NCBI GenBank assembly: GCA_015039365.1
Contig: WION01000114.1
Location: forward strand, 1 to 64,000
Length of the DNA: 64,000 bases
Source of the DNA: Amanita rubescens
Lineage: Eukaryota > Basidiomycota > Agaricomycetes > Agaricales > Amanitaceae
Direction of reading: 5' to 3'
Below are positions 9,448 through 21,644 of the stretch, one piece after another. The position numbers were made by a program, and so were the translations under genes. Every line of letters starts with the position of its first letter. Position 1 is the first letter of the stretch. Under the pieces are notes generated by a model. That model ran no database searches and had not been told where the DNA came from. It saw only the letters and a program-made list of their open reading frames with translations.

Positions 9448-12074
9448 ATGACCAAGTCCACCACTACTATCTCAATGCCGAAACGACACAAACCTCCAAA
9501 CATCAACGTCGCCATTGCACGCGCTCCCCTCCTTCATCTACACCCAGGCTCTCCAGTAGATGACACTCTACAGCTCTCCGACGATGAACTTGAAGGTACT
9601 CTACACTTCTCTTCCGCTTCCGAAATCTCCCCTGCAGCGCTCTCTACCTCTCCCGCCGTGCCTGATAGCCTTCCCGATGATGATCCTTCCATGGACTTGG
9701 CCGCTCTCAAACAGTTGCGCAAGAGCGTCAAATCTAACTTGCGTCTCAGGCCAATACGCTCTAATAATGCCTTACCAAAACTTTCTCCCATCCCGGACAA
9801 CCACCCAGGCTCGTCTAGACTGCCGCGCCTACCAACCAAGACCACACCTTCGTCGTCCACTTGGAGTGACGTAGATCTAGCTAATCTCAACAGCCCCAGT
9901 AGCGCCACTTCAAGCTACTTTACTCCCTTGACCGCATCGTTCGATACAGATAGTCTTTCGCCGCCTTTGGACTCGTCGCTCGTCGCTCGCCCAATCCCGC
10001 CCGGAATTCTTTTCGCGCGCTTGAATTCCTCAACCCGCCCCCTGTTGATTGATACTCGCCCTCCAACTCTTCATAACGCATTCCATATACGCCACAGCAT
10101 CAATGTCGCGATTCCAACCCTGATTCTCAAGCGTAGTCGAAAGCCTAACGGTGGCTTCCAATCCCTCGATACATTGCGGCAGTTCATTACCACTGATCAG
10201 GGTAAGCAAGCCTGGGATGAATTAATGCGGCCAGGTGGGCCATGGGACGGTGATGTGGTGTTATACGATGATGAAATGGATCCAAGTACCAAGGGCGGTG
10301 CCCCATCAACTGCATGGGCCCTCATGCCTATTCTTGCCCCTCTCTTGAGGTACGGGTTCGTCAATTACCTTGAGGGCGGCACATCCGCCGCAGGCCATCA
10401 TCCCGATCTCGAGACGCTTATTGTCACTGCCACCGATATCCCCATCAATGACGACCCTGTACCGCCCCAGCCTTCTCCTTTCTCAAAAGGACTCAAAACT
10501 GGCCTGTTTCAGCTTGACACTGGGTCTGCGCTGCGGTTTACTAAACCGCTCCCAGAAATTGAACCCGCCTCATCTTCATCCTCCAATGCTTCTCCATCCC
10601 CGCCACTACGTTCTCCTCTGCCTATGATGCCAACTTCAATGCCAGCAGCGTCCCTTCAAGTCCCTACTTTCTCAAATTCCGCCAAATCACCCCTGCTATC
10701 ACACGGCGACATTGCCGATTCATCACCCTCTCCACCTCCATCACATATTACGTTCAAGAGGCCTGCGCCACCTCCTCGCCGCCCCAGCGTGCCCAATCTC
10801 CGGAGATTGGACACTAATGGCGTCTCTGGCCTGTCAATACGCTCAAAGCCTATGCGTTCAGCTACACTAGCCGTCCCTCCATCCCTTTCTTTGTCAATAC
10901 AAGTGCCCACCTCGCCCTCCCATCTCAAGCTGGTACATTCAAATTACTCGCCACCGGATTCCGCAAGATTCAGGTCCTCATCCTCGGATACACCCCCACC
11001 TTCTACGATCACGGCTACCGGCGGTAGCTTCGCTTTACATGATGTTGACGAAATGATGACACCATATTACACACCGCCTCATACGCCATACACTCCTAAA
11101 CCGGCACCCCTGACTCCCCGTCCTATGCTGGACACCAACGGCATGGATGATTCCCCGCCCAGTGAGGAGGAGGAATTCCCGACATTCACTGTTTCAACTA
11201 TTCTTCCCAACTTTTTGTACCTGGGACCCGAACTCACGGCTCCAGAACATGTAGAAGAGTTACGTGAGCTGGGTGTGAGAAGAATTTTAAATATTGCAGC
11301 GGAATGCGATGACGATCATGGGTTGGGGCTGAGGGATGTGTTTGAGAAGTATGTCAAGATACCGATGCGGGATACGGTCGAAGAGGATAACATTGCTTGG
11401 GGAGTTAGGGAAGTGTGCAATGTGCTAGGTGAGGATGGTTTCTTTGCCGCTAAAGTGTCGATTTGAATACGGGAATCGATATAGACGATGCGCGGTTGCA
11501 TTCTGCGCCTACTTATGTCCATTGCAAAGCTGGCAAGTCTCGATCCGTCACCGCTGTTATGGCTTACCTCATCCACGCCAACCATTGGACTCTTGCACGC
11601 GCCTATGCCTTTGTGCTTGAACGTCGAAAAGGAATATCACCAAATATCGGCTTCGTGTCTGAGCTCATGACGTTTGAGGAGCTGGAACTGGGCGGAAAGT
11701 CGGTTGGCGTGCAGTCCTCGGCGCCTGCCACTAATGGTGATGGGACTGCGGGTCCGATAACACAGCAAAGTGACCCGTACGTTGCGGCCGCTCATCATTT
11801 CCATCCTCACAGCAGACGTGGAGGGCACGTCAGGGAGAGCTTGCCGCCGACGCTGGCTACGGCTGGTATGTCGGACGGTCCGTCCATTGTGATTGGTCCT
11901 ATGAGTGCCGGTGGGGCACTGTCTTTGGGTGATTCTGCTCAGGAAATGGAGATCAAGGATTCTTCGGGACGGTACAGACATGCCCGTCGTGCACCTGTGG
12001 ATGAAATGACGTTGCAGCCGGGGAGACGAGTGAGTAAAGCGGGTTTGGAGAGCGCTTACAATTCGTATCAATAA
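9448..12074 (+). CDS. dual-specificity (MAP-kinase-type) protein phosphatase with N-terminal rhodanese-like domain
   Basis: Two exons, 9448-11428 and 11485-12074 (56-nt intron), give about 856 aa in frame. The first ~170 residues are low-complexity Ser/Pro. A rhodanese/Cdc25-homology domain follows (LLIDTRPPTLHNAFHIRHS ... GDVVLYDDEMD), then another long Ser/Pro-rich linker. The DSPc domain starts at FPTFTVSTILPNFLYLG and contains LRELGVRRILNIAAECD and the catalytic signature VHCKAGKSRSVTAVMAYLI (HCxxGxxRS). The intron falls just before this P-loop exon. This layout is that of MAP-kinase phosphatases, where a catalytically dead rhodanese domain docks the kinase. Here the position of the rhodanese Cys reads D/E, consistent with docking rather than sulphur transfer. 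A second ATG at 9475 is an alternative start. The C-terminal ~130 residues are disordered. Confidence 0.9.
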
Positions 12075-12662
12075 AGTAAGCTTTGCTCAAAGTACTACTA
12101 TTTCGTTATGATCCTCATTTCTATATTTCAGGTATTGTTGTGACCTAGCACAAAACGCATACATATGTATTCTTGTTCTCATCACCTCGTTTCCTTGGGT
12201 TGACGTATTCCAGCTTGATTATTTAAGTTCACGTTTGCCGATTAAGTATGGGATGTTTTCTATACCTTTTCTCTCTGTATTTTTTTTTTGGTTATTTTTT
12301 TATGGCATATTATCCATCCGGTGTTCAAACAGAATGAAAGTATACCCAGACACGCAGATCATACATATACTCGATGCTGACTGAACAATGACATGTTTTA
12401 TATCCATGGGATGAATTCAAGCGATATGATGAGAAAATGAACTGGAAAGACACGACAGTTCGGTGCAGAATGTTCAAGAGCACAGTAAGATTTTGCTCAC
12501 ATACAGAGCTGTGGGAACGATGTGCTTGTTAGGAACGTTCCTGTCACTCGGCCCACGATTCCGAATTATAGAAACTTTTCCAAGGTAGCAATCAAGTGCT
12601 GATATTTAGATGCTTTAATGTATGTTGTACACGTCTAGTCATCAGAGAGGGATCAGGAAAAT
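12075..12662. other. convergent 3' region
   Basis: About 590 nt between the stop codons of the phosphatase (plus) and the cytidylyltransferase (minus). It is AT-rich, with T-runs around 12281-12301. It presumably contains both 3' UTRs. No gene seen. Confidence 0.45.
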
Positions 12663-14100
12663 CTATTGGCTAGGTACGGGAGATTCGTTGCGACTAGCAA
12701 ATCGACTTGCGTTGCGGCTACTAAGGCTGAGTTCGTCAAAATCACTTCCTTCTGCACGAAGCTCGGAACGGCCCATCTTGACAAGCTTGGAATCAAAGTC
12801 ACGTTTTCGATATCCAGATACGATGCGTTGGAGTAAATCTGAAGTGGAAATGCCCGGTGTGCGCCGGGTGGGAAGAAACTTGCCTGTTGTACAGATTAAC
12901 AAGAAGCTGGTGTTCTCTGAGAATGAGTGCGAGTCTGGAAATAACCCACCTTGTTCCTTCATAGGGTAGTAAACATCTGCTTGCCCGGCACTCGCGTATG
13001 GCTCCTCGTCGTGAGCGACATAATCAATGTGATGTTTTTGTATAAAGTCATTGTCGATAACCCAAGGTGCGTCAGGGATGACTTCGTCCACCCAGCGACA
13101 ATGCCGTACTGCCTCAAGCCTAGTGTGATATTCAGGGCTATTCAAGCGTACTTCTGAATCCAGTTACCTTTCTTGATGAATCATGACAGAACGTGACTTA
13201 TGTTCCTTGACTATCTCATCGGAGCACACACCGACAAGTAGATAGGACCGAGGGGAATGAAAGCTTGGCCTGGCGGAGTTGTAACGCATGGCTAAAGAGA
13301 CATCTATTCAGGGTCTGCCGGTGGCTAAGAAGCGGAAGCAAGACATACCCAAAGTGGAAGAGATCATATACGCCTAGCAGAAACACGTGACAAAAGTGAG
13401 AGTGACGTAGGAGGCACAAAGAAGTGAACGCACCGTCGGCATATATGCGAATAGGTCTCCCTACCGGCGGTGAGTTAATCTTATACGTCCTTGCGGGTTC
13501 ACCCGCAATCGCCCTTTTCACAAACGCCTGAATATCATCCACAGTGAACGAGGCGGGGTTAACCGCGCTTGACAATGGAGAAACAGGTGATTCTGGCTGT
13601 GAGATGAACACAGGTTGCTGGGATTCGGGATCTAGGGCTCGCGTAGCAGATAGTGGATCAGGCACTTCTTTACAAGGCGTAATAACAGGCGAAGGAGTAA
13701 CCGGAGGGCTCAGCGTTGACACGGATGAGCCACGATGGGTCTTGATTTGATGACCATCTGCACCAGCCGTAGTGCTAGATTCGATGTCTCCGTCATACGT
13801 TGGCGAGTCTACTCCGTCAGAATCGGACAACAAGGTTGGCCACGAGCTGATGCTGTTTTATGCGCGTCGCCTTGTTGAGACTGCGAGAATTGTTAGCGGC
13901 AGCGAGGCGAGTGACAGGTACTGAGACAGCAGAGCCGTCGCCGTCTGTCAATGGGTCGTTGTCCTCCTCTGACCTGGGAAATGTCAGTGCGTCAAATTGG
14001 ATATTGAGAGAGAGACATACGCATCATAAGCGGGCGAATCGACGCTTCTGGGCCACTTTTGAAATGATCTTTTGGAGTGTCGTGGTTGCTCTAAAGACAT
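12663..14100 (-). CDS. PCT1: CTP:phosphocholine cytidylyltransferase, with two apparent 1-nt frameshifts
   Basis: Rate-limiting enzyme of the CDP-choline pathway, making CDP-choline from phosphocholine and CTP. Recognised blocks in order: [28 protein letters not shown] (HxGH nucleotide-binding motif), [44 protein letters not shown], and [15 protein letters not shown] (family signature). The stop is at 12663. Introns lie between these blocks. Two places do not read through. At plus-strand 13245-13246 one surplus base separates LSFPSV from [10 protein letters not shown]. Near 13825 a surplus base separates HQLVANL from [15 protein letters not shown]. The likely first exon begins at 14100 ([17 protein letters not shown]) with a 47-nt intron at 13974-14020. 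The 5' model is less certain than the core. Confidence 0.85.
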
Positions 14101-14162
14101 GGCGGAAGGCACGATTTGGTCCGGGCGATCATTCGCGTCACCGTGCACGTGTGTCGCCACCA
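14101..14162. promoter_or_regulatory. very short divergent interval, cytidylyltransferase / amidohydrolase
   Basis: If the inferred cytidylyltransferase first exon is right, only about 62 bp separate the two start codons, so 5' UTRs or promoter elements must overlap the neighbouring gene. Nothing else is visible. Confidence 0.4.
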
Positions 14163-16596
14163 ATGACTCCGATGACCTCCAATCGTCTCTACTTTGCTCT
14201 TGCTCTCACCGTTCCTCTTGCTCTCACCACTTGGTTTTATCAGGAATATATCCATCATACTTATGTTATCTGCTCAAAATCTCAAAAGATATATACCGTA
14301 GACGAATCTATACCAAATGCTGCCTGCATTTCCATTCATGGCACCCACATCGTTGCCGTCGGCGAATTGGGTAATCACTTTCCGTCAAGTTGCCCTTTTG
14401 GACGCTGACAAGTTTCAGATGATATCGTGCATCAGCGCATCAGAACTCTACCAATCTTCACCATACACCCTTGGGTCACTTCTTTTGTGAATGGAGTCTT
14501 GAAACCCGAAATCAAGTTCATTCCTGATAATGCCATCATCGTCCCGGGTCTTGCAGGTACTTAGACATCTTGACATGCTAATGTGCCCTGACGCTACGTG
14601 TAGACGCGCATGGACACTTTCTTGAGAACGGGTACATGAAGCAGCTCCCTCTGACCGGAGCCAATTCGGTTCAAGGTCACTTCAGTCCTCATCAGTCTAA
14701 CAACATATTCATTCCTTCGTGCAGATGTTGTCGATCTCGTCAGACAGTATATCGAAGCACATCCTGAGATACGCGATGATCGCTCACGTTGGGTGGAAGG
14801 CATGGGATGGGACCAGACAAAATGGCCTGGTAAAGCTTTCCCAACCGCCGTATTTGTCGTTTACAATTTTGTTTATCGCGGGCTCACAGTAGCAGTCAGA
14901 TCTTGATCAAGATCCTGTGCTGAAAGGCCGGCCAATCCTACTGAGTCGAGTAGACGGACATGCTCGTTTGGTATCACGAACCGTCCTCGAGATAATGAAA
15001 GATTTGCCCGACCACGTCGAGGGAGGGGAGATCGTACGCGATTCAGAGGGAAAGCCGACAGGTAATTCTTCCTACTTGTTAGCTTGCGTACTCTGACGTG
15101 TTTTAGGCTTGTTCGTTGATAACGCCATGGTTCTTATACCCGCACCAGGATGGTCAGACGAACAAATGTCTGTATATTATGATACCACCGTGAAAGAAGC
15201 GTTGTCTTATGGACTTACATCTGTCCATGACGCTGCATCGCAACCTCATCATATATCATATCTCAAACGGTACGTTATGTCTGGTTCAACATGCGAGCCC
15301 CGCTAGAGCACCTTTACAGGAAGGCAGAAGAAGGCACACTCCCAGTAAGCACTCGTCAAAATGCAGCCGCTACCCACTAACCATCGTGCAGTTGCGACTC
15401 TATCTTATGGGTTATTCGGAAAAGGACGCGTACTGGGGAGACAAGATACCGCGCCTTATCAATCACGGGAAACACGGCCGTCTGAATCTTCGAAGTATCA
15501 AGCTCTTCAGCGATGGTATGCGTGCACAGCTCTTCTGGTTCGAGTACCATTGATAGCTTTACGGGAGGTGCACTTGGTTCTTGGGGCGCAGCATTGCTCC
15601 AGCCTTACTCAGATAGGCCTGATTTCAAGGGCTTCATGGTAACGTCATCTGAGCATTTATCAGGGCTTGTCCATCGGTTCCACAAGGATGGCTGGCAAGT
15701 TGTATGTCGCATGCTATTTTCCTGTCCCTGCCCTAATAACTCGACCGATAGAATATACACTGCATTGGCGACAGAGCAAATCGTATTGTCCTTGATATAT
15801 TCGAGGACATTTTGGAGGGAAAGAATGGCAAGCCCAAAGTTAATGCATCGGAATGGAGGCCGCGTATTGAACATGCCCAAATTTTCAGTCCTGCTGACCT
15901 TGAGAGGATCGGGCGACTTGGGGGTAAATATCTATATGTATTGTTGCTTTGCGACAGAGGTTAATTCGCTTCAGTGATTGCAAGCGTTCAGCCAACACAC
16001 GCGTATGGTCCTAAACTTGGTGTCCATACCATTTTTGCTGACCGAATCGCAGAACATCAGACATGTGGTACGCTGAAAGCAGACTAGTTGGTTTTCTATT
16101 TTCATATATCATGGGCTTCTTCTCTTATCGTGTTCCCAAGGGACCCGAACGTATCAAAGGTGCCTATGCATACCGCACGCTATTAGAGTAAGCTTTCTCC
16201 TGACCCTTAATATAAATGGTTTGACATGATTTTTCAAGTGTATCACCAAACAAAGTGATTGCACTTGGGTCCGATTTTCCCGTGGAAAGTGTCAATCCGC
16301 TGCTAGGATTCTATGCTGCAGTTAGCCGTCTGTCTGTTGATGGGAGGTCACCACATGGACCAACTGGTTGGTACTCCGAACAACGACTCTCCCGTGCGCA
16401 AGCTCTTAAAGGGATGACGTTGGATGCGGCATATGCATCCTTCGCGGAGGCCGACCTAGGGTCTCTATCCCCAGGTAAAAAAGCGGATTTTGTTGTGTTG
16501 GATCGTGATGTTATGAAGGTACAGATGCAAGAAATACCGCAGACTAAAGTTCTCGCTACCGTGGTGGACGGCGAAGTGATGTATGGGAAAATATGA
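14163..16596 (+). CDS. amidohydrolase (Amidohydro_3, YtcJ-like) with N-terminal membrane anchor
   Basis: Start at 14163 (MTPMTSNRLYFALALTVPLALTTWF): a short N-tail, then one hydrophobic segment, so probably a signal anchor. About ten exons follow. Key blocks: VPGLADAHGHFLENG (HxH metal ligands), RWVEGMGWDQTKWPG, RPILLSRVDGHARLVS, GLTSVHDAASQPHHISYLKR, IKLFSDGALGSWGAAL, VNIHCIGDRANRIVLDIF (His and Arg/Asp ligands), RIEHAQIFSP, KVIALGSDFPVESVNPLLG (catalytic Asp) and LSPGKKADFVVLDRD. The order and motifs are those of YtcJ-type metal-dependent amidohydrolases, which hydrolyse N-acyl or cyclic amide bonds; the substrate is unknown. It is followed after 391 bp by a glutamine-synthetase-like gene in the same direction, a pairing echoed as a relic at 24040-24215. 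Confidence 0.88.
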
Positions 16597-16987
16597 TATC
16601 TTTGTACTAGTTGTGGTAATTCGATAACGTGATTTACCTAGGTCTACCTCCCATAGGTTTCGACACAAGTTTTGTGTCCGTCTCTATATCAAGAGTGCAC
16701 TCGCTGACCATTAATATTATAGATTGATTGATATCTTTTATGTAATAATCATACGACGATCTCTTCAGGTTCTGCTCTCCAAGACTTTGAAGTTGTGAAC
16801 CCAACTGCAGCAAGCCCCTAAACCTGATGGGTCTTGAAACCCCAGAGGAACTTTCTGATCGTTCATTACACACGATCATATCGGATCCATCGCTGGGCAA
16901 GGGGAGCTTGACCCAGGGTAGGTAAGCATCAAACTTTGCAGGTCCTTTATCTTCGAGCCCCAATTCCCCGCATTTCACCTACAAACT
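16597..16987. other. intergenic region, amidohydrolase to GS copy 1
   Basis: Nothing coding recognised. It holds the amidohydrolase 3' UTR and the promoter of the first GS-like gene. Confidence 0.4.
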
Positions 16988-18623
16988 ATGGGCGATTACG
17001 AAGTGGGCGTCGTATACAAGCCAAACAGCGCGACCAACGCGCCCCCTTTGACTATTCGTGAACTCAAGAGTCGTGGGATAAGTAAGAAGCTTTGTTTGAC
17101 ATGTTGATGGCCGATCTGATAATCTTTTTGCGTTGCGTAGAAGACGTTCGTGTCCAATGGGTCGATCTCACTAACAAGTCGAGACTCCGTATTGTGTCTC
17201 TTGACTACTTTGAGAAAGTGCTCCAAAGCAGCAGACCAGGTCTGGGCGCCGCCAAGGCAGCCCTTGGACTCGTAGAATTGGTGATGGCGGAAGGATTTGG
17301 TTTGACAGGCGAATATCTATGCGTTCCGGATTTAACATCGCTCCGAGTATGTCCATACGCGCCTGGGCATGCAAGCGTAATGGTCTGGCTGCAGGACAAA
17401 ACACCGGCGCCAGGACCAGACGGTAAATTGACCGTCGATGTGGATCTTTGCCCGAGAACTTTACTTTCTCGAGTCCTTAAGTATGTATCTCGAGTTACAT
17501 CTGTGCACTACGGTGAAAATGGTATTTTAGGGAAGCCTACACCACATTCGGTCTAGACTTTTTGGTTGGATTCGAGTCAGAATTCATTCTCCTCAAGTCG
17601 ACAAGGCCCATCGAAGCTGTCAATTATCATGCCTGGTGTGCAGCGGATGGCTTTCCATCCGGACAAGTAGAGACTGTCGTTCTGGATGAAATTGCGAATG
17701 CAATTCGAGAGTCGGGTATAGAACTGCAGATGTATCACGCTGAAGCGGCTCCAGGACAGGTGCGAATGCCATGATCTTATCGGTAGATTTTCTGATCTTA
17801 ACGTCACTGGATCTAGTACGAGGTTATCACCGGTCCACTTTCCCCCATGGAAGCTGCCGATGCACTCGTTCACACGCGGGAGCTCATTCGGAACGTCGCT
17901 GCCAAGCATGGACTGCGGGCAACCTTTGCTCCCAAGCCTTTCCTGTCATCCGCAGGAACCGGGGCACATACCCACATCTCGCTTCACTCCGGCAGCGAAT
18001 CTAAACCCCGTGATGGTCTCGCTTCCTTCGAAAAGTCATTCCTTGCTGGTGTGCTCGAACACTTACAAGCTCTACCGGCGTTAACTCTCCCCATCCCTCC
18101 TTCGTTTAAGCGAGTGTCAGACCATAGCTGGGCAGGCGGGACACACATCTGCTGGGGTACTGAGAACCGCGAAGCGCCCATACGCTTGGTAAACGAATCA
18201 TCTCCTTCCAGCCGCCGGTTCGAGATGCGGTTCATTGATGGGACCGCATGCCCCTATCTCGTTCTCGCTGGTATTTTGACAGCGGGGCTTGATGGGCTCC
18301 ATAAACGACAAGAGTTGACAATCAAGAATTGTGCTGCAGAGGTCCCTGCGGACATGACTGTCGAGGAACGAGGGGCTTATGGAATCACGCGTCGTTTGCC
18401 TTTGACATATCAAGAATCTAGAACATATTTCGAGCAAAATGAATTGTTCAATAGGGTTTTTGGTGAAAACTTCGTAAAGAAATATTTGTCTGTGAACAAG
18501 GTATGTCTATACTGGGTTAATCAGGAGAAGACGACTTAATGAATCGGACAGCTGGTGGGAGAAATACTTGACCAAGGGTCCACTGAAGAAGAAAAGCTGT
18601 CGCGCTTGGTGGAGTTTTACTAG
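16988..18623 (+). CDS. glutamine synthetase type I-like ligase, copy 1
   Basis: Starts MGDYEVGVVYKPNS at 16988 and ends LSRLVEFY at 18623. Five introns are recognisable. The exon from 17141 begins KDVRVQWVDLTNKSRLRIVS (GS beta-grasp N-domain). The catalytic domain shows GFESEFILLKST (metal/Glu ligands), YHAEAAPGQYE, HTHISLHS, and RRFEMRFIDGTACPYL. These are the landmarks of GS-I-fold ligases of the GlnA3/PuuA and FluG-C-terminal type, which gamma-glutamylate an amine using ATP, rather than of eukaryotic GS-II. The substrate cannot be read from sequence; polyamines or small amines are likely by family. Length is about 460 aa, normal for the class. It sits directly downstream of a YtcJ-like amidohydrolase and is followed by a second copy after 327 bp. 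Confidence 0.88.
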
Positions 18624-18950
18624 AGTCGCGATATCGATTCAGTTGTGCTTCCGAATTGTAATGCTTCAAGATCAACTGGATGAGAATGTGAGAGTTGCCT
18701 TCCACGGGCGTGCGATGTAAGACTAACAAGGAAGCATACAATCCTGTGACAAAGCATTGATGATGCAGATGCATACGGTGTAACAACCCCTGACTCCAAC
18801 ATGCTTGACGGTTAATATATATATTAGGTTATGGTTAGTACCTTAAGGCCTTATAATTAGTCTAGTTGTTCTCTTGATTCCATCCCTTAACTCTGCACAA
18901 CCCTCCTTATCTGGGTTCCTGCAGTCATCTCACTTCGTTCCTGATAAACA
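18624..18950. other. intergenic region, GS copy 1 to copy 2
   Basis: 327 nt, AT-rich (a run of alternating TA near 18815-18825). No amidohydrolase remnant is visible here, unlike upstream of copy 3. Confidence 0.4.
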
Positions 18951-20601
18951 ATGTTCACCGTGTTCGGTTACGATCTGGGCTACGAACTGGGCGTCGAATA
19001 CAAGCCAAAGAATGCGCCCTGTGCACCTTCCTTGACTCCGTATCAGCTCAAAAAAAGCGGGATAAGTAAGTCGAGTTTTGACATGGCACCGATTAATGTA
19101 TCGATAAGCAAGCGCTCGCGCAGGATACATTCGGGTCCAGTGGGTCGATCTCACCAACAACACAAGATTCCGCATTGTGTCTCTTCCCTACTTCGAGAAA
19201 CTACTCCAAAGCCGTCGCCCAGGCCTATGCCTTGCAAAGGCATCCCTTGGACTGGTAGACTTGGAATTGGCGAAAAAACTTGAGATTCCAGGCGAATATC
19301 TTTGCGTTCCAGATTTGACCTCGCTTCGAGTTTGCCCATACGCCCCTGGAGAAGCCAGCGTAATGGGCTGGCTTCAGGACAAAAACCCGGTGTCGAAACT
19401 GGGCAATAATCCATCCGTTGAAGTAGATATCTGCCCAAGATCTTTACTCGCTCGTGTCGTCAAGTATGTCCTTTTAGATGTATCGGTTCCTCCGTGTTAA
19501 TATCCTGTTTCAGAGAAGCACGTACCGCATTCAGCGCAGACTTTTTGGTCGGATTTGAGACGGAATTTATTCTCCTCAAATCAACGCGGCCCATCGAAGC
19601 TATCAATCACCACGGCTGGAGTGGATCGAATGGATTTCCATCCGGAAAAATAGAGACTGTGGCTATGAGAGAAATCGCGGATGCGATTCAAGACTCCGGT
19701 ATAGAGTTGCAGATGTGCCATGCCGAAGCCGCTCCAGGACAGGTGCGAATTTTGTGAAATGAATCTTTTCTCTCACCATCACGGAATCAGTATGAGGTTG
19801 TCACTGGTCCTTTATCACCCCTTGAAGCGGCAGATGCACTGGTCCACACGCGGGAAATTATTCGGAATATTTCTGTTAAACATGGATTACGGGCAACTTT
19901 CGCTCCTCGACCTTTCGCGACGTCCGCCGGAACTGGGGCACATGCTCACATCTCGATCCACTCCCGTAACGGGGAACGTAAAACGCGGGAAGGTCTTACG
20001 CCCTATGAGAAGTCATTCCTTGCCGGTGTTCTAGAGCACCTACCAGCTCTAGCAGCGTTAGCGTTACCCATCCCTGCGTCGTTCAAACGAGTGGCGGATG
20101 GTGCATTTGCAGGCGGAACATACGTCTGCTGGGGTTCTGAAAAGGGTGAACTACCCATATGTTTGGTAAATGCTTCGTCCCCCACCAGCCGCCGGTTTGA
20201 AATGCGGTTTATTGATGCAACGGCAAATCCATATCTTGCTCTTGCTGGCATTTTGACAGCTGGGATCGATGGTCTGCGAAAGCGACAAGAGCTGACGATG
20301 AAGAGTTGTACTGGAACGAAGCACATGAGTGCCGAAGAACGAGAGGCCTTTGGAATCACCCGTCGTTTGCCTTCAACATATCAAGAGGCCAGGAGTCTCT
20401 TCGAGGAAAGCAAATTATTCAGGGGGGCATTCGGGAGTAGCTTCGTAACGAAATATCTGTCAGTGAATAAGGTATGTGGTCTATAGGTTGAAACTTGACG
20501 GAGAGTCAGATGACTGATGGATTGATCAGCTGTTGGGAGAAGTACTTGATCAAGGTAGCAGTGAGGAGGAAAAGTTGACGCACTTGGTTGAGTTTTTCTA
20601 G
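18951..20601 (+). CDS. glutamine synthetase type I-like ligase, copy 2
   Basis: Starts MFTVFGYDLGYELGVEYKPK at 18951 and ends THLVEFF at 20601. Same exon plan as copy 1. Visible landmarks: IRVQWVDLTNNTRFRIVSLP, GFETEFILLKST, CHAEAAPGQYE, AHAHISIHS, RRFEMRFIDATANPYL. The final exon encodes LLGEVLDQGSSEEEKL, after an intron that starts in the lysine codon of YLSVNK. The first exon is longer than in the other two copies. By eye it resembles copy 3 more than copy 1 in the catalytic exons (for example PASFKRV and NASSPTSRRFEMRF). All catalytic residues seen in copy 1 are kept, so it is probably active. Confidence 0.87.
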
Positions 20602-20737
20602 AGATGGGGTATTTATTTATTCCGAGTCGTGCTTTTGTTACATAACGGTCCGGGACCGTGAATATCGATAATGTAATCCAAAGCATGACTGCGTTAGAAG
20701 ATAGGACGACAACTTCCATGCTGAAAATATTATAGCC

Positions 20738-21504
20738 TTACGCGCGGCAGAACCCGCAACAGGGCCTTCGGCCATTCTCTTGCAAACAGTACATTAAGGA
20801 AAAAGAATCGCCCACAGTCACACAAGCCGCGTTCGAAATGTTACCCGTATCATCGAGTTTCTCGTCTGGACTAGCAGCATTACACGAAGTCGAACGTCCC
20901 CAAACTCCAGCCCGAGATAGTATCCACAGAGGCAGCCTTTCACTTCTCTTCGCATGCGCGTCTTCATCTAGAGACAGGGTTAGTGGAAATACAAAACAGA
21001 GGGCATTGTACAACGAACACTTTGTCCAATATGAGCCTCAAGAGCTCACATACAGCACCAACATGCCCGGCCGTCATCTCAAATATTTTTTGCGAGAGGT
21101 CCATGTCAATCGCTAGCTCTTTGTTGAACCGTAACACAACCTCGATATATTCATCCCGATCGAGCAATAGATCATTTACTTCCACCCCCTGAAGGCTCTT
21201 CCAGGTTGACGAAAAACTCGGAGGGGAATCGCGGAAGACGATTGGAAAGGGTCTTTACGGGTTTGATCTCTATAGGGTTGATGAGCTATGCGGCGTGAGT
21301 GGAATGCGTACATTGGCAATTGAAACATACTCACTTTCCACAGGACGATATCCGAAGCATCTAAACTGCGAAGAGCTGGTTTCTTTCTTTGAATGAGTTC
21401 CGTCAGCTGGAACATGTTCTGTCCGGCATCTGCAATAACTTGAAACGGAATCGCCTCGCCTTCAAGGAGACACCAGAACTCGCACAGGTTGGTCGTTTGC
21501 ACAT
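20738..21504 (-). CDS. Crinkler-type N-domain protein, shortened
   Basis: The minus strand opens near 21504. It encodes LCEFWCLLEGEAIPFQVI, QLTELIQRKKPALRSLDASD and IVLWKVS, the hallmark N-terminal ubiquitin-like domain of Crinkler (CRN) family proteins (W-C-L-x-x-G-E ... D-A-x-D-L-x-L-W-K-V). After an intron comes VEVNDLLLDRDEYIEVVLRF and IFEMTAGHVGAVCELLRLI, which resembles the distal end of the STAND-like NTPase domain often fused to CRN. The P-loop/Walker part expected between them is missing, so this is probably an internally deleted or decaying gene. Start codon and 3' exons are uncertain. It is head to head with the PD-(D/E)XK-like gene at 21645. Confidence 0.6.
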
Positions 21505-21644
21505 GTAGGGGTTATAATAAAGAAGTTGTAGAATGGTGGCAGCGTTGGACTGGAATTCAGCGTCGCTCATCGTAATCAGAGACCAACAATAATTAATAAG
21601 GGGCCTTCAATTAGTTTATTACCGCGTTGCATCAACGATCATTC

